This document shows positions 8,833 through 16,960 of a DNA stretch of 55,543 nt, one piece after another (positions within the stretch are counted from its first letter, which is position 1; every line of letters starts with the position of its first letter). The position numbers and the translations under genes are program-made. Source of the stretch: Pseudomonas sp. REP124 (GTDB lineage: Bacteria > Pseudomonadota > Gammaproteobacteria > Pseudomonadales > Pseudomonadaceae); assembly GCF_020164475.1 (NCBI RefSeq), contig NZ_JAIQWX010000026.1, positions 1-55,543 of the forward strand. Reading direction: 5' to 3'. The notes under the pieces were generated by a model that was not told where the DNA came from, did no database searches, and saw only the letters and a program-made list of their open reading frames with translations.

Positions 8833-10212
8833 ATGACTCACCCGAACTTCGTCAGCCCCGACCTGATCCGTCAACGCTTCTCCAAAGCGATGTCCGACAT
8901 GTACCGCGAAGAAGTGCCGCTGTACGGCGCGCTGATGGAGCTGGTGGAGAAGACAAACCGCCACGTGCTCGACAGCGATGCGCAGGTGGCGAACCAATTG
9001 AACAGCACCGGCGAGATCGAGCGCCTGGACATGGAGCGCCATGGCGCGATCCGGGTCGGCACTGCTGCGGAACTGGCCACCCTCGCCCGCCTTTTCGCGG
9101 TGATGGGCATGCAGCCGGTGGGTTATTACGACCTGACCCCGGCCGGGGTTCCGGTGCACTCCACCGCTTTTCGTGCCGTACATGAGGCGTCTCTGCAGGT
9201 CAGCCCGTTCCGCGTGTTCACCTCGCTGCTGCGTCTGGAACTGATCGAAGACCTTGAGCTGCGCTCTTTTGCCCAGTCGGTGCTGGACAAGCGTTCGATC
9301 TTCACCCCCACCGCGCTGACGCTCATAGAGCGCGCCGAACACCAAGGCGGCCTCACCGAAGAGGAAGCCCAGGAGTTCGTGAAACAGGCGCTGGAAACCT
9401 TCCGCTGGCATCACAGCGCCACCGTGACCGCCGAGCAGTATCAGAAGCTCAGCGCCCAGCATCGCCTGATCGCCGACGTGGTGGCGTTCAAGGGCCCGCA
9501 CATCAATCACCTGACGCCGCGCACCCTGGACATCGACATCGTCCAGGCGCAAATGCCGGTGCATGGCATCACCCCGAAAGCCGTGATCGAAGGCCCGCCC
9601 CGTCGCCAGTGCCCGATCCTCCTGCGCCAGACCAGTTTCAAGGCCCTCGACGAGCCGGTGGCCTTTACCGATCAAGCCGGAAATCAGGGCAGCCACAGCG
9701 CCCGTTTCGGCGAAATCGAACAACGTGGCGCTGCCCTCACGCCCAAGGGGCGCGCTCTGTACGACCGCCTGCTCAATGCCGCCCGGGATGAACTGAAGGA
9801 CTTCCCCAACGAAGCCAACGCCACGCGCTACAACGCGCTGATGACCCAGCACTTCAGTGAATTTCCCGACACCTACGACGGCATGCGCCAACAGGAACTG
9901 GCTTACTTCCGCTACTTCCTGACGGAAAAAGGCCTGGCGGCGGCCGAGCTGCAAACCTTGCCGCTGGAAGAGTTGGTCAGCGCCGGCTACCTGCGGGTTG
10001 AACCGCTGGTGTATGAGGATTTCCTGCCGGTGAGTGCCGCGGGGATTTTCCAGTCGAACCTGGGGGATGCCGCGCAGACCCACTATGGTGTGCATTCCAA
10101 TCAGCAGGCGTTCGAGACGGCGCTGGGGCGCCAGACCATTGATGAGTTGGGGTTGTATGCAGAGACGCAGCGGCGTTCGATCGAGCAGTGTTTTGCGGCG
10201 TTGAATCGATAA
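8833..10212 (+). CDS. hglS: 2-oxoadipate dioxygenase/decarboxylase HglS (DUF1338)
   Basis: A 459-residue VOC-fold Fe(II) enzyme that converts 2-oxoadipate, O2 and water to D-2-hydroxyglutarate and CO2, a late step of D-lysine catabolism in P. putida. The ligands reported for P. putida HglS are found at the same numbers: H70 in MERHGAIRVG, H226 in GPHINHL and E294 in FGEIEQRG; the arginine at 74 implicated in decarboxylation is also kept. Other conserved blocks are MGMQPVGYYDLTPAGVPVHSTAFR and FLPVSAAGIFQSNLG. The gene stands alone, with an inverted REP-like pair after it, and no other lysine-catabolic gene is visible nearby. The 112 bases before it show no obvious regulatory site. Confidence 0.92.
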   Translation: MTHPNFVSPDLIRQRFSKAMSDMYREEVPLYGALMELVEKTNRHVLDSDAQVANQLNSTGEIERLDMERHGAIRVGTAAELATLARLFAVMGMQPVGYYDLTPAGVPVHSTAFRAVHEASLQVSPFRVFTSLLRLELIEDLELRSFAQSVLDKRSIFTPTALTLIERAEHQGGLTEEEAQEFVKQALETFRWHHSATVTAEQYQKLSAQHRLIADVVAFKGPHINHLTPRTLDIDIVQAQMPVHGITPKAVIEGPPRRQCPILLRQTSFKALDEPVAFTDQAGNQGSHSARFGEIEQRGAALTPKGRALYDRLLNAARDELKDFPNEANATRYNALMTQHFSEFPDTYDGMRQQELAYFRYFLTEKGLAAAELQTLPLEELVSAGYLRVEPLVYEDFLPVSAAGIFQSNLGDAAQTHYGVHSNQQAFETALGRQTIDELGLYAETQRRSIEQCFAALNR

Positions 10213-10242
10213 AAGATAGTTACCTCTGGAGAGGGGATTATT

Positions 10243-10350
10243 TGTGGCGAGGGGGCTTGCCCCCGTTGGACTGCGCAGCAGTTCCATCTTTTGGGGCCGC
10301 TTCGCAGCCCAGCGGGGCGGTGCGACGTTTCGACAAGCCCCCTCGCCACA
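10243..10350. repeat. inverted pair of TGTGGCGAGGGGG elements
   Basis: TGTGGCGAGGGGGCTTG at 10243-10259 is perfectly complementary to CAAGCCCCCTCGCCACA at 10334-10350. This REP subtype differs in core from the gcgagcaagc type elsewhere in the window. It lies between the convergent ends of hglS and the DJ-1 gene and could end both transcripts. Confidence 0.8.
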
Positions 10351-10400
10351 ATGTCCTCATCGCCTGGTCAATCTATTAAACGATTGGCATACGGCGGGCT

Positions 10401-11078
10401 CTATTTCAACTTGGCCAACAACGCCTCAGCCCCCGCCTTGGACGACGCCGGGTTCTGCCCGGTGATCAGCAGCCCGTCGGTCAGCACATAGCTGGCCCAA
10501 TCAGGGCCTTTGGAAAATATCCCGCCCTTGGCCTTGAGTTCGTCCTCCACCAGAAACGGCACGACGTCGGTCAGTTGCACGGCGTCCTCTTCGCTGTTGG
10601 TGAACCCGGTGACTTTCTTGCCCTTGACCAGCGGCTGGCCGTCCTTGTCCTTGGCGTGGCGCAGCACTCCCGGGGCGTGGCACACGGTGGCAACCGGTTT
10701 ACCGGCGTTGTAGAAGGATTCGATCAGGGCGATGGAGTGTTTGTCTTCAGCCAGATCCCAAAGCGGGCCATGCCCTCCGGGATAGAAGACGGCATCGTAG
10801 TCGCCGGCATTCACCGAGTTCAGCACCACGGTCGAGGCCAATGCCGCCTGGGCGGCGGAATCCTTGCGAAAGCGCCGGGTTTCCTCGGTTTGAAAGTCGG
10901 GCTCGTCGCTTTTCGGATCTAGCGGCGGCTGGCCGCCCTTGGGCGAGGCCAGGGTCAGTTGCGCGCCGGCATCCTTGAAGGCGAAATACGGTGCTGCGAA
11001 TTCTTCCAGCCAGAAGCCGGTTTTCTTGCCGGTGTTACCCAATTGATCGTGGGACGTTAAAACCATCAGGATTTTCAT
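10401..11078 (-). CDS. DJ-1/PfpI family protein (Hsp31-like, type 1 glutamine amidotransferase domain)
   Basis: A 225-residue DJ-1/PfpI-superfamily protein. The nucleophile elbow is ATVCHAPG with cysteine at 133 and an adjacent histidine, GGHGPLWDL lies before it, and GFWLEEFAAPY supplies the conserved acidic residue near 25. Members act as glutathione-independent glyoxalases, deglycases or holding chaperones, and this Hsp31/YDR533C-like length and layout favours glyoxalase III or stress roles. The start is the ATG at 11078, preceded by GGAG; an upstream start at 11141 would add 21 residues without a family match. It appears monocistronic. Exact activity is not determinable here. Confidence 0.85.
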   Translation of the reverse strand: MKILMVLTSHDQLGNTGKKTGFWLEEFAAPYFAFKDAGAQLTLASPKGGQPPLDPKSDEPDFQTEETRRFRKDSAAQAALASTVVLNSVNAGDYDAVFYPGGHGPLWDLAEDKHSIALIESFYNAGKPVATVCHAPGVLRHAKDKDGQPLVKGKKVTGFTNSEEDAVQLTDVVPFLVEDELKAKGGIFSKGPDWASYVLTDGLLITGQNPASSKAGAEALLAKLK

Positions 11079-11814
11079 GTCGTCATCACTCCATCTCGGG
11101 GCTGCGGAAATGTGCAGGAAGCTGCGCGTTGAGCCTGGCATGTGACCGTTGCGCTGGACTGATCGTTCGGCCTGCCAGGCGATTGACTAAGGTGCGCCTG
11201 AAGCCGGTTTTTGTCGCGGGGTTTTCCGAACCGCCGTTGAAAATTGTTCGCTTCTAGGGGCGGGTCAGGATGCCGGGATCGGCAACTTGTGACGCGGATA
11301 ACGAGCCAAGATCAACGCGCCAAAGATTGTAGGAAAATTCTCTTTTTACCTTGGGATCCCGGGAATATGCGCAATAAAAAAGGGCGATCATTTTGATCAC
11401 CCTTTTCGGTACAAGTCGCTGGAAGTTTACAAAAAACTCCGCGGTGGTGTCCGCCCAGTGCAATGGCCTTGGCAATCCATGCACTGGTAAAGAGCCCTGA
11501 CACTGGGCGAACGCGGCGCATTTTAATGGAACCTGGTACGGATGTCCGCGATTTATAAATGAAATTTGCAGATACACACTTCAACAATTTCGGCGCCGAG
11601 AGTTGAAGCTCACCAGTCAGCCCAAAGAGCCGCTTATTCCTATACAGAAAGTTGTACAGGGATAACCGCCTGATCCTTAACTTCCGATCTTTCTGCTGAC
11701 CTTCAAATTGCCTGTATAGATCTGTTGTCCAACTTTCAGTTCGTTGAAATCCTGTTGAACGCCTTGTTGTCCGTAACGACGAACGGCACTGAAAACCGAT
11801 TCTGTGCCGACCGC
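11079..11814. other. gene-free region with a candidate leftward untranslated transcript
   Basis: No convincing protein gene lies in these 736 bases. The stretch 11430-11560 is rich in paired segments when read leftward (for example TGCATGGATTG, GGCCATTGCACTGGGC, GGACACCACCGCGG) and ends at the terminator at 11376-11406, whose U-tract faces left. A small RNA running about 11580 to 11376 is possible but I recognise no known family. The remainder (11600-11814) is lower in GC and shows nothing I can name. Confidence 0.3.
11376..11406 (-). terminator. rho-independent terminator
   Basis: Read leftward, AAAAGGGTGATCA pairs across a three-base loop with TGATCGCCCTTTT and is followed by a T-run. One A:C mismatch interrupts the stem. 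No known gene ends here, which suggests an unannotated leftward transcript, perhaps a small RNA. Confidence 0.6.
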
Positions 11815-11985
11815 TTACCGGGACTGTTTCGCCGTTTCCTGCGCCGTGGACTCTCCGCTGGCCGTGCCTTTACCGCTGTCCTTGCGCCGGGTCGGGTCGG
11901 TGGGGCGCAATGCGTCGTTGTCGCGCTCGGTCTCGCCAGGTGGCCGTGGTTCGTCGGGGTGCTGCTGGTCGGCTGTGGGCTTCAT
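11815..11985 (-). CDS. small charged, proline-rich protein (56 residues), function unknown
   Basis: Starts MKPTADQQHPDEPRPP and is dominated by charged, proline, threonine and serine residues, so probably disordered. It has no signal peptide or membrane segment. The ATG is preceded by GAGGAC at suitable spacing, and the gene lies 10 bases after the stop of the next gene upstream on the same strand, suggesting a two-gene unit. I do not recognise a family. The clean ribosome binding site and tight spacing are the main support; it could still be spurious. Confidence 0.5.
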   Translation of the reverse strand: MKPTADQQHPDEPRPPGETERDNDALRPTDPTRRKDSGKGTASGESTAQETAKQSR

Positions 11986-11995
11986 GGGGATGTCC

Positions 11996-12238
11996 TCAGG
12001 CGTCGGGATCGTCGACTTCCCGCGCCACGTTGATGGCTGGCGAGTCTTTGTGGGACTGCGCCGCTTTGGCGTTAAGGTCCTGCCACTGCTCAAGGTCGAT
12101 GGCGCCCTGCCCCAATAGATCGTCGGCCAGGCGCAGCAGTTCGATGTAATGGGCGTCGGGGGACTGTTGCCAAAACGCCTGGTCATCGAACACGCGCTGC
12201 CACATTTTGAGGTCGGGTGCTGTCAGGTCTTCACGCAT
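11996..12238 (-). CDS. small conserved-looking hypothetical protein (80 residues)
   Basis: An 80-residue soluble, acidic, helix-rich protein beginning MREDLTAPDLKMWQRVFDDQ, with a leucine-rich middle (YIELLRLADDLLGQGAIDLEQWQDL) and no membrane segment. The ATG is preceded by GGAG at good spacing. Codon choice fits coding sequence (GC-rich third positions). It is followed closely by a 56-residue charged protein on the same strand. No known domain is recognised and no function is proposed. Confidence 0.7.
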   Translation of the reverse strand: MREDLTAPDLKMWQRVFDDQAFWQQSPDAHYIELLRLADDLLGQGAIDLEQWQDLNAKAAQSHKDSPAINVAREVDDPDA

Positions 12239-12354
12239 GGCGGGCTCCGGTGCGGGGATTCCTTTGGTAGAGGGTCATGATGGCACCATAGTTCAACACA
12301 GATGCAGCTGATTCTTCGTTCCAAATACCTCGCCATTCGTCGACTAACCAAACC

Positions 12355-12456
12355 CTGTAGGAGCAAGCTTGCTCGCGAAGAACGCATGGACACCGCGGGG
12401 TGACAGGTTTCCCGCGTTATCGTTGGCCTCCATCGCGAGCATGCTCGCTCCTACAG
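12355..12456. repeat. convergent REP pair
   Basis: CTGTAGGAGCAAGCTTGCTCGCGA at 12355-12378 faces TCGCGAGCATGCTCGCTCCTACAG at 12433-12456. The doublet lies just after the stop of the AttH-like lipoprotein gene (12470, minus strand), where it can act as the 3' end hairpin of the ABC exporter operon. Confidence 0.85.
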
Positions 12457-12469
12457 TGACGGTGGTGAT

Positions 12470-13543
12470 TCAATAGCCGGTCATTTCCAGGTAACCCTGC
12501 CCGCCGTGGCTGCCGCTCAGGCGTACGGGGCCCTCCCAGTAGGGGATGCGCAGATCCATCCAGGCGTTGGGGTTGAGGGCGTCGATGACGATGTCGAGGT
12601 GTTTGCCCGGAATCCGGATGGCCCAGCGTACCGGCATCGACCGCCCGGCGACGCGGGCGGTGTCCTGTGGGGTGAGTTGGATGTCGGCACTGTGCAGCAT
12701 CTGCGTCCCGCCCTGGGCGTCGATCCAGGTGCCGGTCAGGTAAGGCGCGCCGTCCTTGTGCCGCATGCGATAGAGCATCACCTGCTCGCCGCTGTCCAGA
12801 TGCAGGGAAAACCAGTCCCAACCGGTCTGATTGGCGGTCAGCGGCTGGCTGCTCCATTCGCGATCAAGCCATCCAGCGCCCTTGACCTGATGAACCTTGC
12901 CGTCGATCTCCAGGCTGCCGCTGGCCTGAAAAAACGGCTGGCTGTAGTAATACGACGCCTGACCCTGCTCGGATTTCTGGCTGAAGCCCTGCTCCCCTTG
13001 CAGCACAAGCGGACGATCCGTCGTCAGCCGCAGTTGATAACCGAAATCCTTGTCCCGGGCGCTCAGTTGCAGATCCGCCAGCGGATCGGCGTCGCTCGAC
13101 TGACTGGCGAAGCGCCAATCGTCGATCCACGCATTGAACGGCGTCAGGCTCACCCCGGCCTGGCCCACGCCACCACGGGCATAACGTTCGGCGGCATGGT
13201 GGACCGTCGCCGAAGTCACCGCCGCGTGCCCGAGCCAAAGGGTCTGGTTCTCCCAGCCCGCCACCTCGGGCGTGGCTTTCAGGGCGCTGCGAAACAGCGT
13301 CCACTGCACGCCAAATTCGTTGCCCTGCTCGTCCTTGAGATTGGCGGTGACATACCACCATTCGATGCGAAAGCCGTCATGGGGGCCGTGATCCGCCGGG
13401 AAGCTGAACACTCGACCGGGCACCACGGGAGTGAATGCCGCCGCCTGATTGCCCAGCCCGGCGAAGCCTTCTTCCTCGGGCGCCGGTTGATCGCAGCCGC
13501 TGATCAACAAGGCCAGCAGCCACAGCGCGCACTTAATCCTCAC
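12470..13543 (-). CDS. AttH/CrtC-type lipocalin-like lipoprotein
   Basis: A 357-residue lipoprotein with signal peptide and lipobox LLISGC near residues 12-17. The mature part matches the CrtC/AttH lipocalin-like family: FSFPADHGPHDGFRIEWWYVTANL, WLGHAAVTS, WLDREWSSQPL and WDWFSLHLDSGEQVMLYRMR. The family comprises carotenoid hydratase CrtC and AttH of the Agrobacterium AttEFGH system. The start chosen is a GTG at 13543 preceded by GAGGA; it overlaps the end of the permease gene by 11 bases (a TTG at 13549 is the alternative). Together with the permease and ATPase it forms an att-like export unit; the lipoprotein probably sits in the periplasm. The cargo is unknown. Confidence 0.85.
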   Translation of the reverse strand: MRIKCALWLLALLISGCDQPAPEEEGFAGLGNQAAAFTPVVPGRVFSFPADHGPHDGFRIEWWYVTANLKDEQGNEFGVQWTLFRSALKATPEVAGWENQTLWLGHAAVTSATVHHAAERYARGGVGQAGVSLTPFNAWIDDWRFASQSSDADPLADLQLSARDKDFGYQLRLTTDRPLVLQGEQGFSQKSEQGQASYYYSQPFFQASGSLEIDGKVHQVKGAGWLDREWSSQPLTANQTGWDWFSLHLDSGEQVMLYRMRHKDGAPYLTGTWIDAQGGTQMLHSADIQLTPQDTARVAGRSMPVRWAIRIPGKHLDIVIDALNPNAWMDLRIPYWEGPVRLSGSHGGQGYLEMTGY

Positions 13544-16004
13544 GGGCAAACGTCCTCAACAGATCCGCCGGCTGCGTGCGATACAAGGCGTACAGCGGCC
13601 ACGCCGAAGCCAGCAAGGTCGCCACCACCGCCAGCCCCATCAACTGCAGCAGTTGCAGCGGAAACAGCCGCAACGGCAGGCGCCAGCCGAAGGCCTGGAC
13701 GTTGATCACCGCGTCCAGGCACCAGGCCAGAGCGATGCCCAATGGCAACGCCAGCACCAAGGTCAGCAGCGCCAGCAACCAGGTCTGGCCGAGGTTGAGC
13801 AGCATCAGTTGCCGGCGCGTCACCCCCAGCGCCCACAGCGGCGCCAGTTGCCCGAGACGACTCTGGCTTTGCGTCAGCAGGCTGATGAACAGCGCCACTC
13901 CGGCCACGCAGAGCGTCAGGCTGTTGAGGGCGGCGGTGGCGGCGAAGGTGCGCTCGAACACTTGGGTGGACCAACCCTTGAGCCGGGCCTGATCGACGAT
14001 ACGACTGTCTTCCAGGGCGAAACGCGCTTGCAACGTCGTGACAAAAGGCGCGATCAACGCCGGCTCGATGCGCAGATTGAAACGATTGGGCGCCAGCTGC
14101 GGCCAGCCGCGCAGCAAGTGCCTGACGTTGACCAGAATGTGACCCTTGGGATTGCCGTAATCGGCGTAGATCCCGACGATGCGCGGCGACCACGGGCCGT
14201 TGGGCGTGTCGATCGTCAGATGATCGCCCAGTTGCACTTTGAGGCGCCGGGCCAGTTGTTCGCTGAGCATCATCGCGTCGTCAGCGGCCAGGCGCTCCCA
14301 TGCCGCGTCGCCCAAGGCTTCGAGCAGCGGCCAGTGCTGGCGATAGGTCGGGTGATCGATGACGCCGAAGATGTCCGTCGGCCAGCCCTGCACCTGGACC
14401 GCCACCTGCCAGTTGGGCAGCACCGCCGTGGGTTGCGGCTGCTGCTTTAGCCAGCTGTGCAGTTCCAGGGCCTGGGTCGGGTTTTGCGGGTTGAGGTAGA
14501 GCTCGGCGGTCAGCCGTTGTTCGAGCCAGTTGTTGAAGGTCTCGCGGAAACCGGCGGTCATGCTGCCGGCACCGATGTTCGCCGCCAGGGCCAGCAGCAG
14601 CGCCATCAGGGCCAGGCTCAGGGCCGGCAATTGTTGGCGGCAATCGGCGATGAACCACTGACCGAGCACCGAACGGCTGTGCCCCAACATGCCGTCGAGC
14701 ACGGCATTGAGGACCACCGGCAACGCCAAAGCGGCGCCCAGCAACAGCGCGGCCATCAACACGAAACCGCTGGCCAGGCTGTCACCGCGCAACAACGCCA
14801 GCAACGCGATTGCCAGGGCCAGCGTCGCTACCCAGGCCTGGCGCCGCAACCAGCGTGCATGGGCCTGATGCCAGGCCTGCGGATCGGCCAATGCCAAAAG
14901 TGGCAAGCGCGCCGCCCGCCACAAACTGTTGGCCCCGGCGAGCAAGGCGCCGAGCAGCCCCAGCCCGACGCCGCCAAGCCACCACAACGGGCTCAGGGTC
15001 AACTGCCCCGCCACTTCGGCGCCGTACAGGCCGCGCAGGCTGGCGGCGACATCCGGCAACAGCACGCTGGCCAGCAGATAACCGCTGACCACCCCGGCCA
15101 CGCCACCGATCAGCGCCAGCGCCGCCAGTTCCACCGCCAGACAGCCGATCAGCATCCGCGCACTGACTCCGCAAGCGCGCAGGGTCCGCAGCAGGCCGCG
15201 ACGCTGCTCCAGCGCGAGGCCGATGGCGGCGTGGACGATGAACAGCCCGACCACGAACGACAGAAAGCCGAGCGCGTCGAGGTTCAGGTGGAAGCTTTCG
15301 GTCAGGCGCGCGAGATTGTTTTCTTCGCCGCTGCTTTTGAATTGCAACTGGCCTTTCAACGGGTCAGGCAATGGCGCGGTGAAATCCTTGGGCAGCAGCA
15401 GGCGCGAAAGCTGGTCCGGCAGTTCGAGGATCTGCTGGGCGAAGCCGATGTCCACCAGCAACAGCCCAGGGGCCATGTCCGTTTGCGCTTTCAAGGGGGG
15501 CAGCGCCTGGCCGTTCAGCGCCTGCGGGCGATCGCCTTCCTTCAGTCCCAGCGCCTGCAAGGTCTGCGGAGAAATCCAGGTGCTGCCCGGCGGGGTGAAG
15601 AACTCGACCACCTGATCGATGGCCATGCTCTGCCCGGCCACCACGCCGCCCGCCGGCAACGACACCGGCTCGATGCCCATCAGTTGCAGACGCTGATCCT
15701 CATGACCCTTGAGCGTCACCCGCCCCTGCAACACCGGCGACACCGGCCAACCGGCGCGGCGCAGGTCGATGAACCATTGCTGAGGAAAGGTCGCGCCGGC
15801 AAGAGCGCTGAGGCTGGCCTGGGGTTCGCCGCCGATCAACTGGCTGGCCCTGGCGTAGCTTTCGCGCGCCTGACTGTTGAGCGCCTGCACGCCGATCAGC
15901 AGGCTGGTGGCCAGCCACAATCCGGTGAGCACGCTGAAAAACTGCACCGGGTGCTGGCGCCAGTGGCTGAGCAGCGCTCGCAGGGTCTCGCGGAAGATGG
16001 GCAT
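13533..16004 (-). CDS. ABC transporter permease, FtsX/MacB type (AttF/AttG-like)
   Basis: An 823-residue permease with the architecture of fused FtsX-like transporters. It has an N-terminal transmembrane helix (FSVLTGLWLATSLLIG), a large periplasmic domain, a first FtsX core (FVVGLFIVHAAIGLALEQRRG, about residues 260-340), central helices, a second extracellular domain and a C-terminal FtsX core ending ALYRTQPADLLRTFARED. The start is the ATG at 16004, one base after the ATPase stop; upstream in-frame codons overlap the ATPase and are unlikely. Such type VII exporters move lipids, peptides or lipoproteins or do mechanical work in the periplasm. The downstream CrtC-like lipoprotein points to an AttEFGH-like system. 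Confidence 0.88.
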   Translation of the reverse strand: MPIFRETLRALLSHWRQHPVQFFSVLTGLWLATSLLIGVQALNSQARESYARASQLIGGEPQASLSALAGATFPQQWFIDLRRAGWPVSPVLQGRVTLKGHEDQRLQLMGIEPVSLPAGGVVAGQSMAIDQVVEFFTPPGSTWISPQTLQALGLKEGDRPQALNGQALPPLKAQTDMAPGLLLVDIGFAQQILELPDQLSRLLLPKDFTAPLPDPLKGQLQFKSSGEENNLARLTESFHLNLDALGFLSFVVGLFIVHAAIGLALEQRRGLLRTLRACGVSARMLIGCLAVELAALALIGGVAGVVSGYLLASVLLPDVAASLRGLYGAEVAGQLTLSPLWWLGGVGLGLLGALLAGANSLWRAARLPLLALADPQAWHQAHARWLRRQAWVATLALAIALLALLRGDSLASGFVLMAALLLGAALALPVVLNAVLDGMLGHSRSVLGQWFIADCRQQLPALSLALMALLLALAANIGAGSMTAGFRETFNNWLEQRLTAELYLNPQNPTQALELHSWLKQQPQPTAVLPNWQVAVQVQGWPTDIFGVIDHPTYRQHWPLLEALGDAAWERLAADDAMMLSEQLARRLKVQLGDHLTIDTPNGPWSPRIVGIYADYGNPKGHILVNVRHLLRGWPQLAPNRFNLRIEPALIAPFVTTLQARFALEDSRIVDQARLKGWSTQVFERTFAATAALNSLTLCVAGVALFISLLTQSQSRLGQLAPLWALGVTRRQLMLLNLGQTWLLALLTLVLALPLGIALAWCLDAVINVQAFGWRLPLRLFPLQLLQLMGLAVVATLLASAWPLYALYRTQPADLLRTFARED

Positions 16005-16005
16005 C

Positions 16006-16674
16006 TCAGCGCCCGTCCACACCGGCCAGACGACCGCCATGCAACACCACTTTTTCCGCCAGCCGCGCGGCGACGCTGGGGCTGTGGGTGACCATCAATA
16101 AGGTGGTGGGGCTGTCGTCGAGCAGTTCCAGCAGCAGCTTGAGCACTTCGGCACTGGTGGCTTCATCGAGGCTGCCGGTGGGTTCGTCGGCCAGCAGCAG
16201 TTTCGGTTGCGAGGCCAGGGCTCGGCCCAGGGCGACCCGTTGTTGCTGGCCGCCGGAGAGTTGTTCCGGATAGCGCTTGAGCACATCGGCCAAACCCAGG
16301 CGCTGCACCAGATGCGCCTGCCAGCGCGGATCATGGCGCCCTGCCAGACGCGCCTGAAACGCGAGATTGTCCTCCACGCGCAAACTGCCGATCAGGTTGA
16401 ACTGCTGGAACACCAGACCGATTTCCGTGCGCCGCCAATTCGCCAGTTGCCCTTCGCTCATCTGCTCCAGCCGATGTTCGCCGCTGCGGATGCTGCCGCG
16501 ATCCACCTTGTCCAGCCCGGCAATCAGGTGCAGCAAGGTGCTCTTGCCACTGCCCGACTCGCCCATCAACGCCAGGCTGCTGCCGGGTTTGAGACGCAAG
16601 TCGACACCTTGCAGCACCGGCAAAGGGCCCTGCGGAGTGGCGTAGCTTTTGAAGACGCCCTGCACTTCAAGCAT
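16006..16674 (-). CDS. ABC transporter ATP-binding protein (MacB/LolD/AttE type)
   Basis: A 222-residue ATPase, first gene of the three-gene exporter unit. Walker A is GESGSGKST (residues 38-46), the Q-loop GLVFQQFNL, the signature LSGGQQQR, Walker B LLLADEPTGSLDE and the H-loop VTHS. Sequence style (GSGKSTLLHLIAGLDKVDRG) is that of the LolD/MacB/FtsE group, which partner FtsX-type permeases. All catalytic motifs are intact, so the transporter should be active. A 286-base gap with a large inverted repeat separates it from the next leftward gene upstream. Confidence 0.92.
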   Translation of the reverse strand: MLEVQGVFKSYATPQGPLPVLQGVDLRLKPGSSLALMGESGSGKSTLLHLIAGLDKVDRGSIRSGEHRLEQMSEGQLANWRRTEIGLVFQQFNLIGSLRVEDNLAFQARLAGRHDPRWQAHLVQRLGLADVLKRYPEQLSGGQQQRVALGRALASQPKLLLADEPTGSLDEATSAEVLKLLLELLDDSPTTLLMVTHSPSVAARLAEKVVLHGGRLAGVDGR

Positions 16675-16762
16675 GGGGAAGGCTCGCTGACGGGAGTGAG
16701 CCTAGGATAGCGGAGGGCGAAGGCCGCAGGTGAAGCGTTCTTTGCGGACATCCGCGAAACCA

Positions 16763-16879
16763 TGTAGCAGCTGCCGAAGGCTGCGTCCGGCTGCGCAGCA
16801 GTCGTCTCAAGGCTCGAAATCTTACGTGTCGGAGTGACGACCGCTTCGCAGTCGGACGCAGGCTTCGCCAGCTGCTACA
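16763..16879. repeat. 117-base imperfect inverted repeat
   Basis: The 43-base arm beginning TGTAGCAGCTGCCGAAGG at 16763 pairs with the arm ending at 16879 with about six mismatches, around a 31-base spacer. The transcript would form a long hairpin. The family differs from the REP type and belongs with the pseudomonad tgtagcagct hairpins; a short relative is at 38992-39013. The rest of the 286-base gap shows no gene. Confidence 0.8.
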
Positions 16880-16960
16880 GGGTTGTGCTCATCCGGACCT
16901 CGAATCGATCATTTGTGGGAACTAGCCTGCTCGCAATTGAATGCTGGATTCAGCGAAAAA

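Noticed and set aside
11725..12118. Plus-strand frames of about 100 codons opposite the two small proteins
   Set aside because: No ribosome binding site and arginine/serine-rich shadow composition; minus-strand genes have good start signals.
14457..16091. 544-codon plus-strand frame opposite the ABC permease
   Set aside because: Composition is arginine/glutamine-rich shadow sequence; the minus strand has convincing membrane helices and FtsX motifs.
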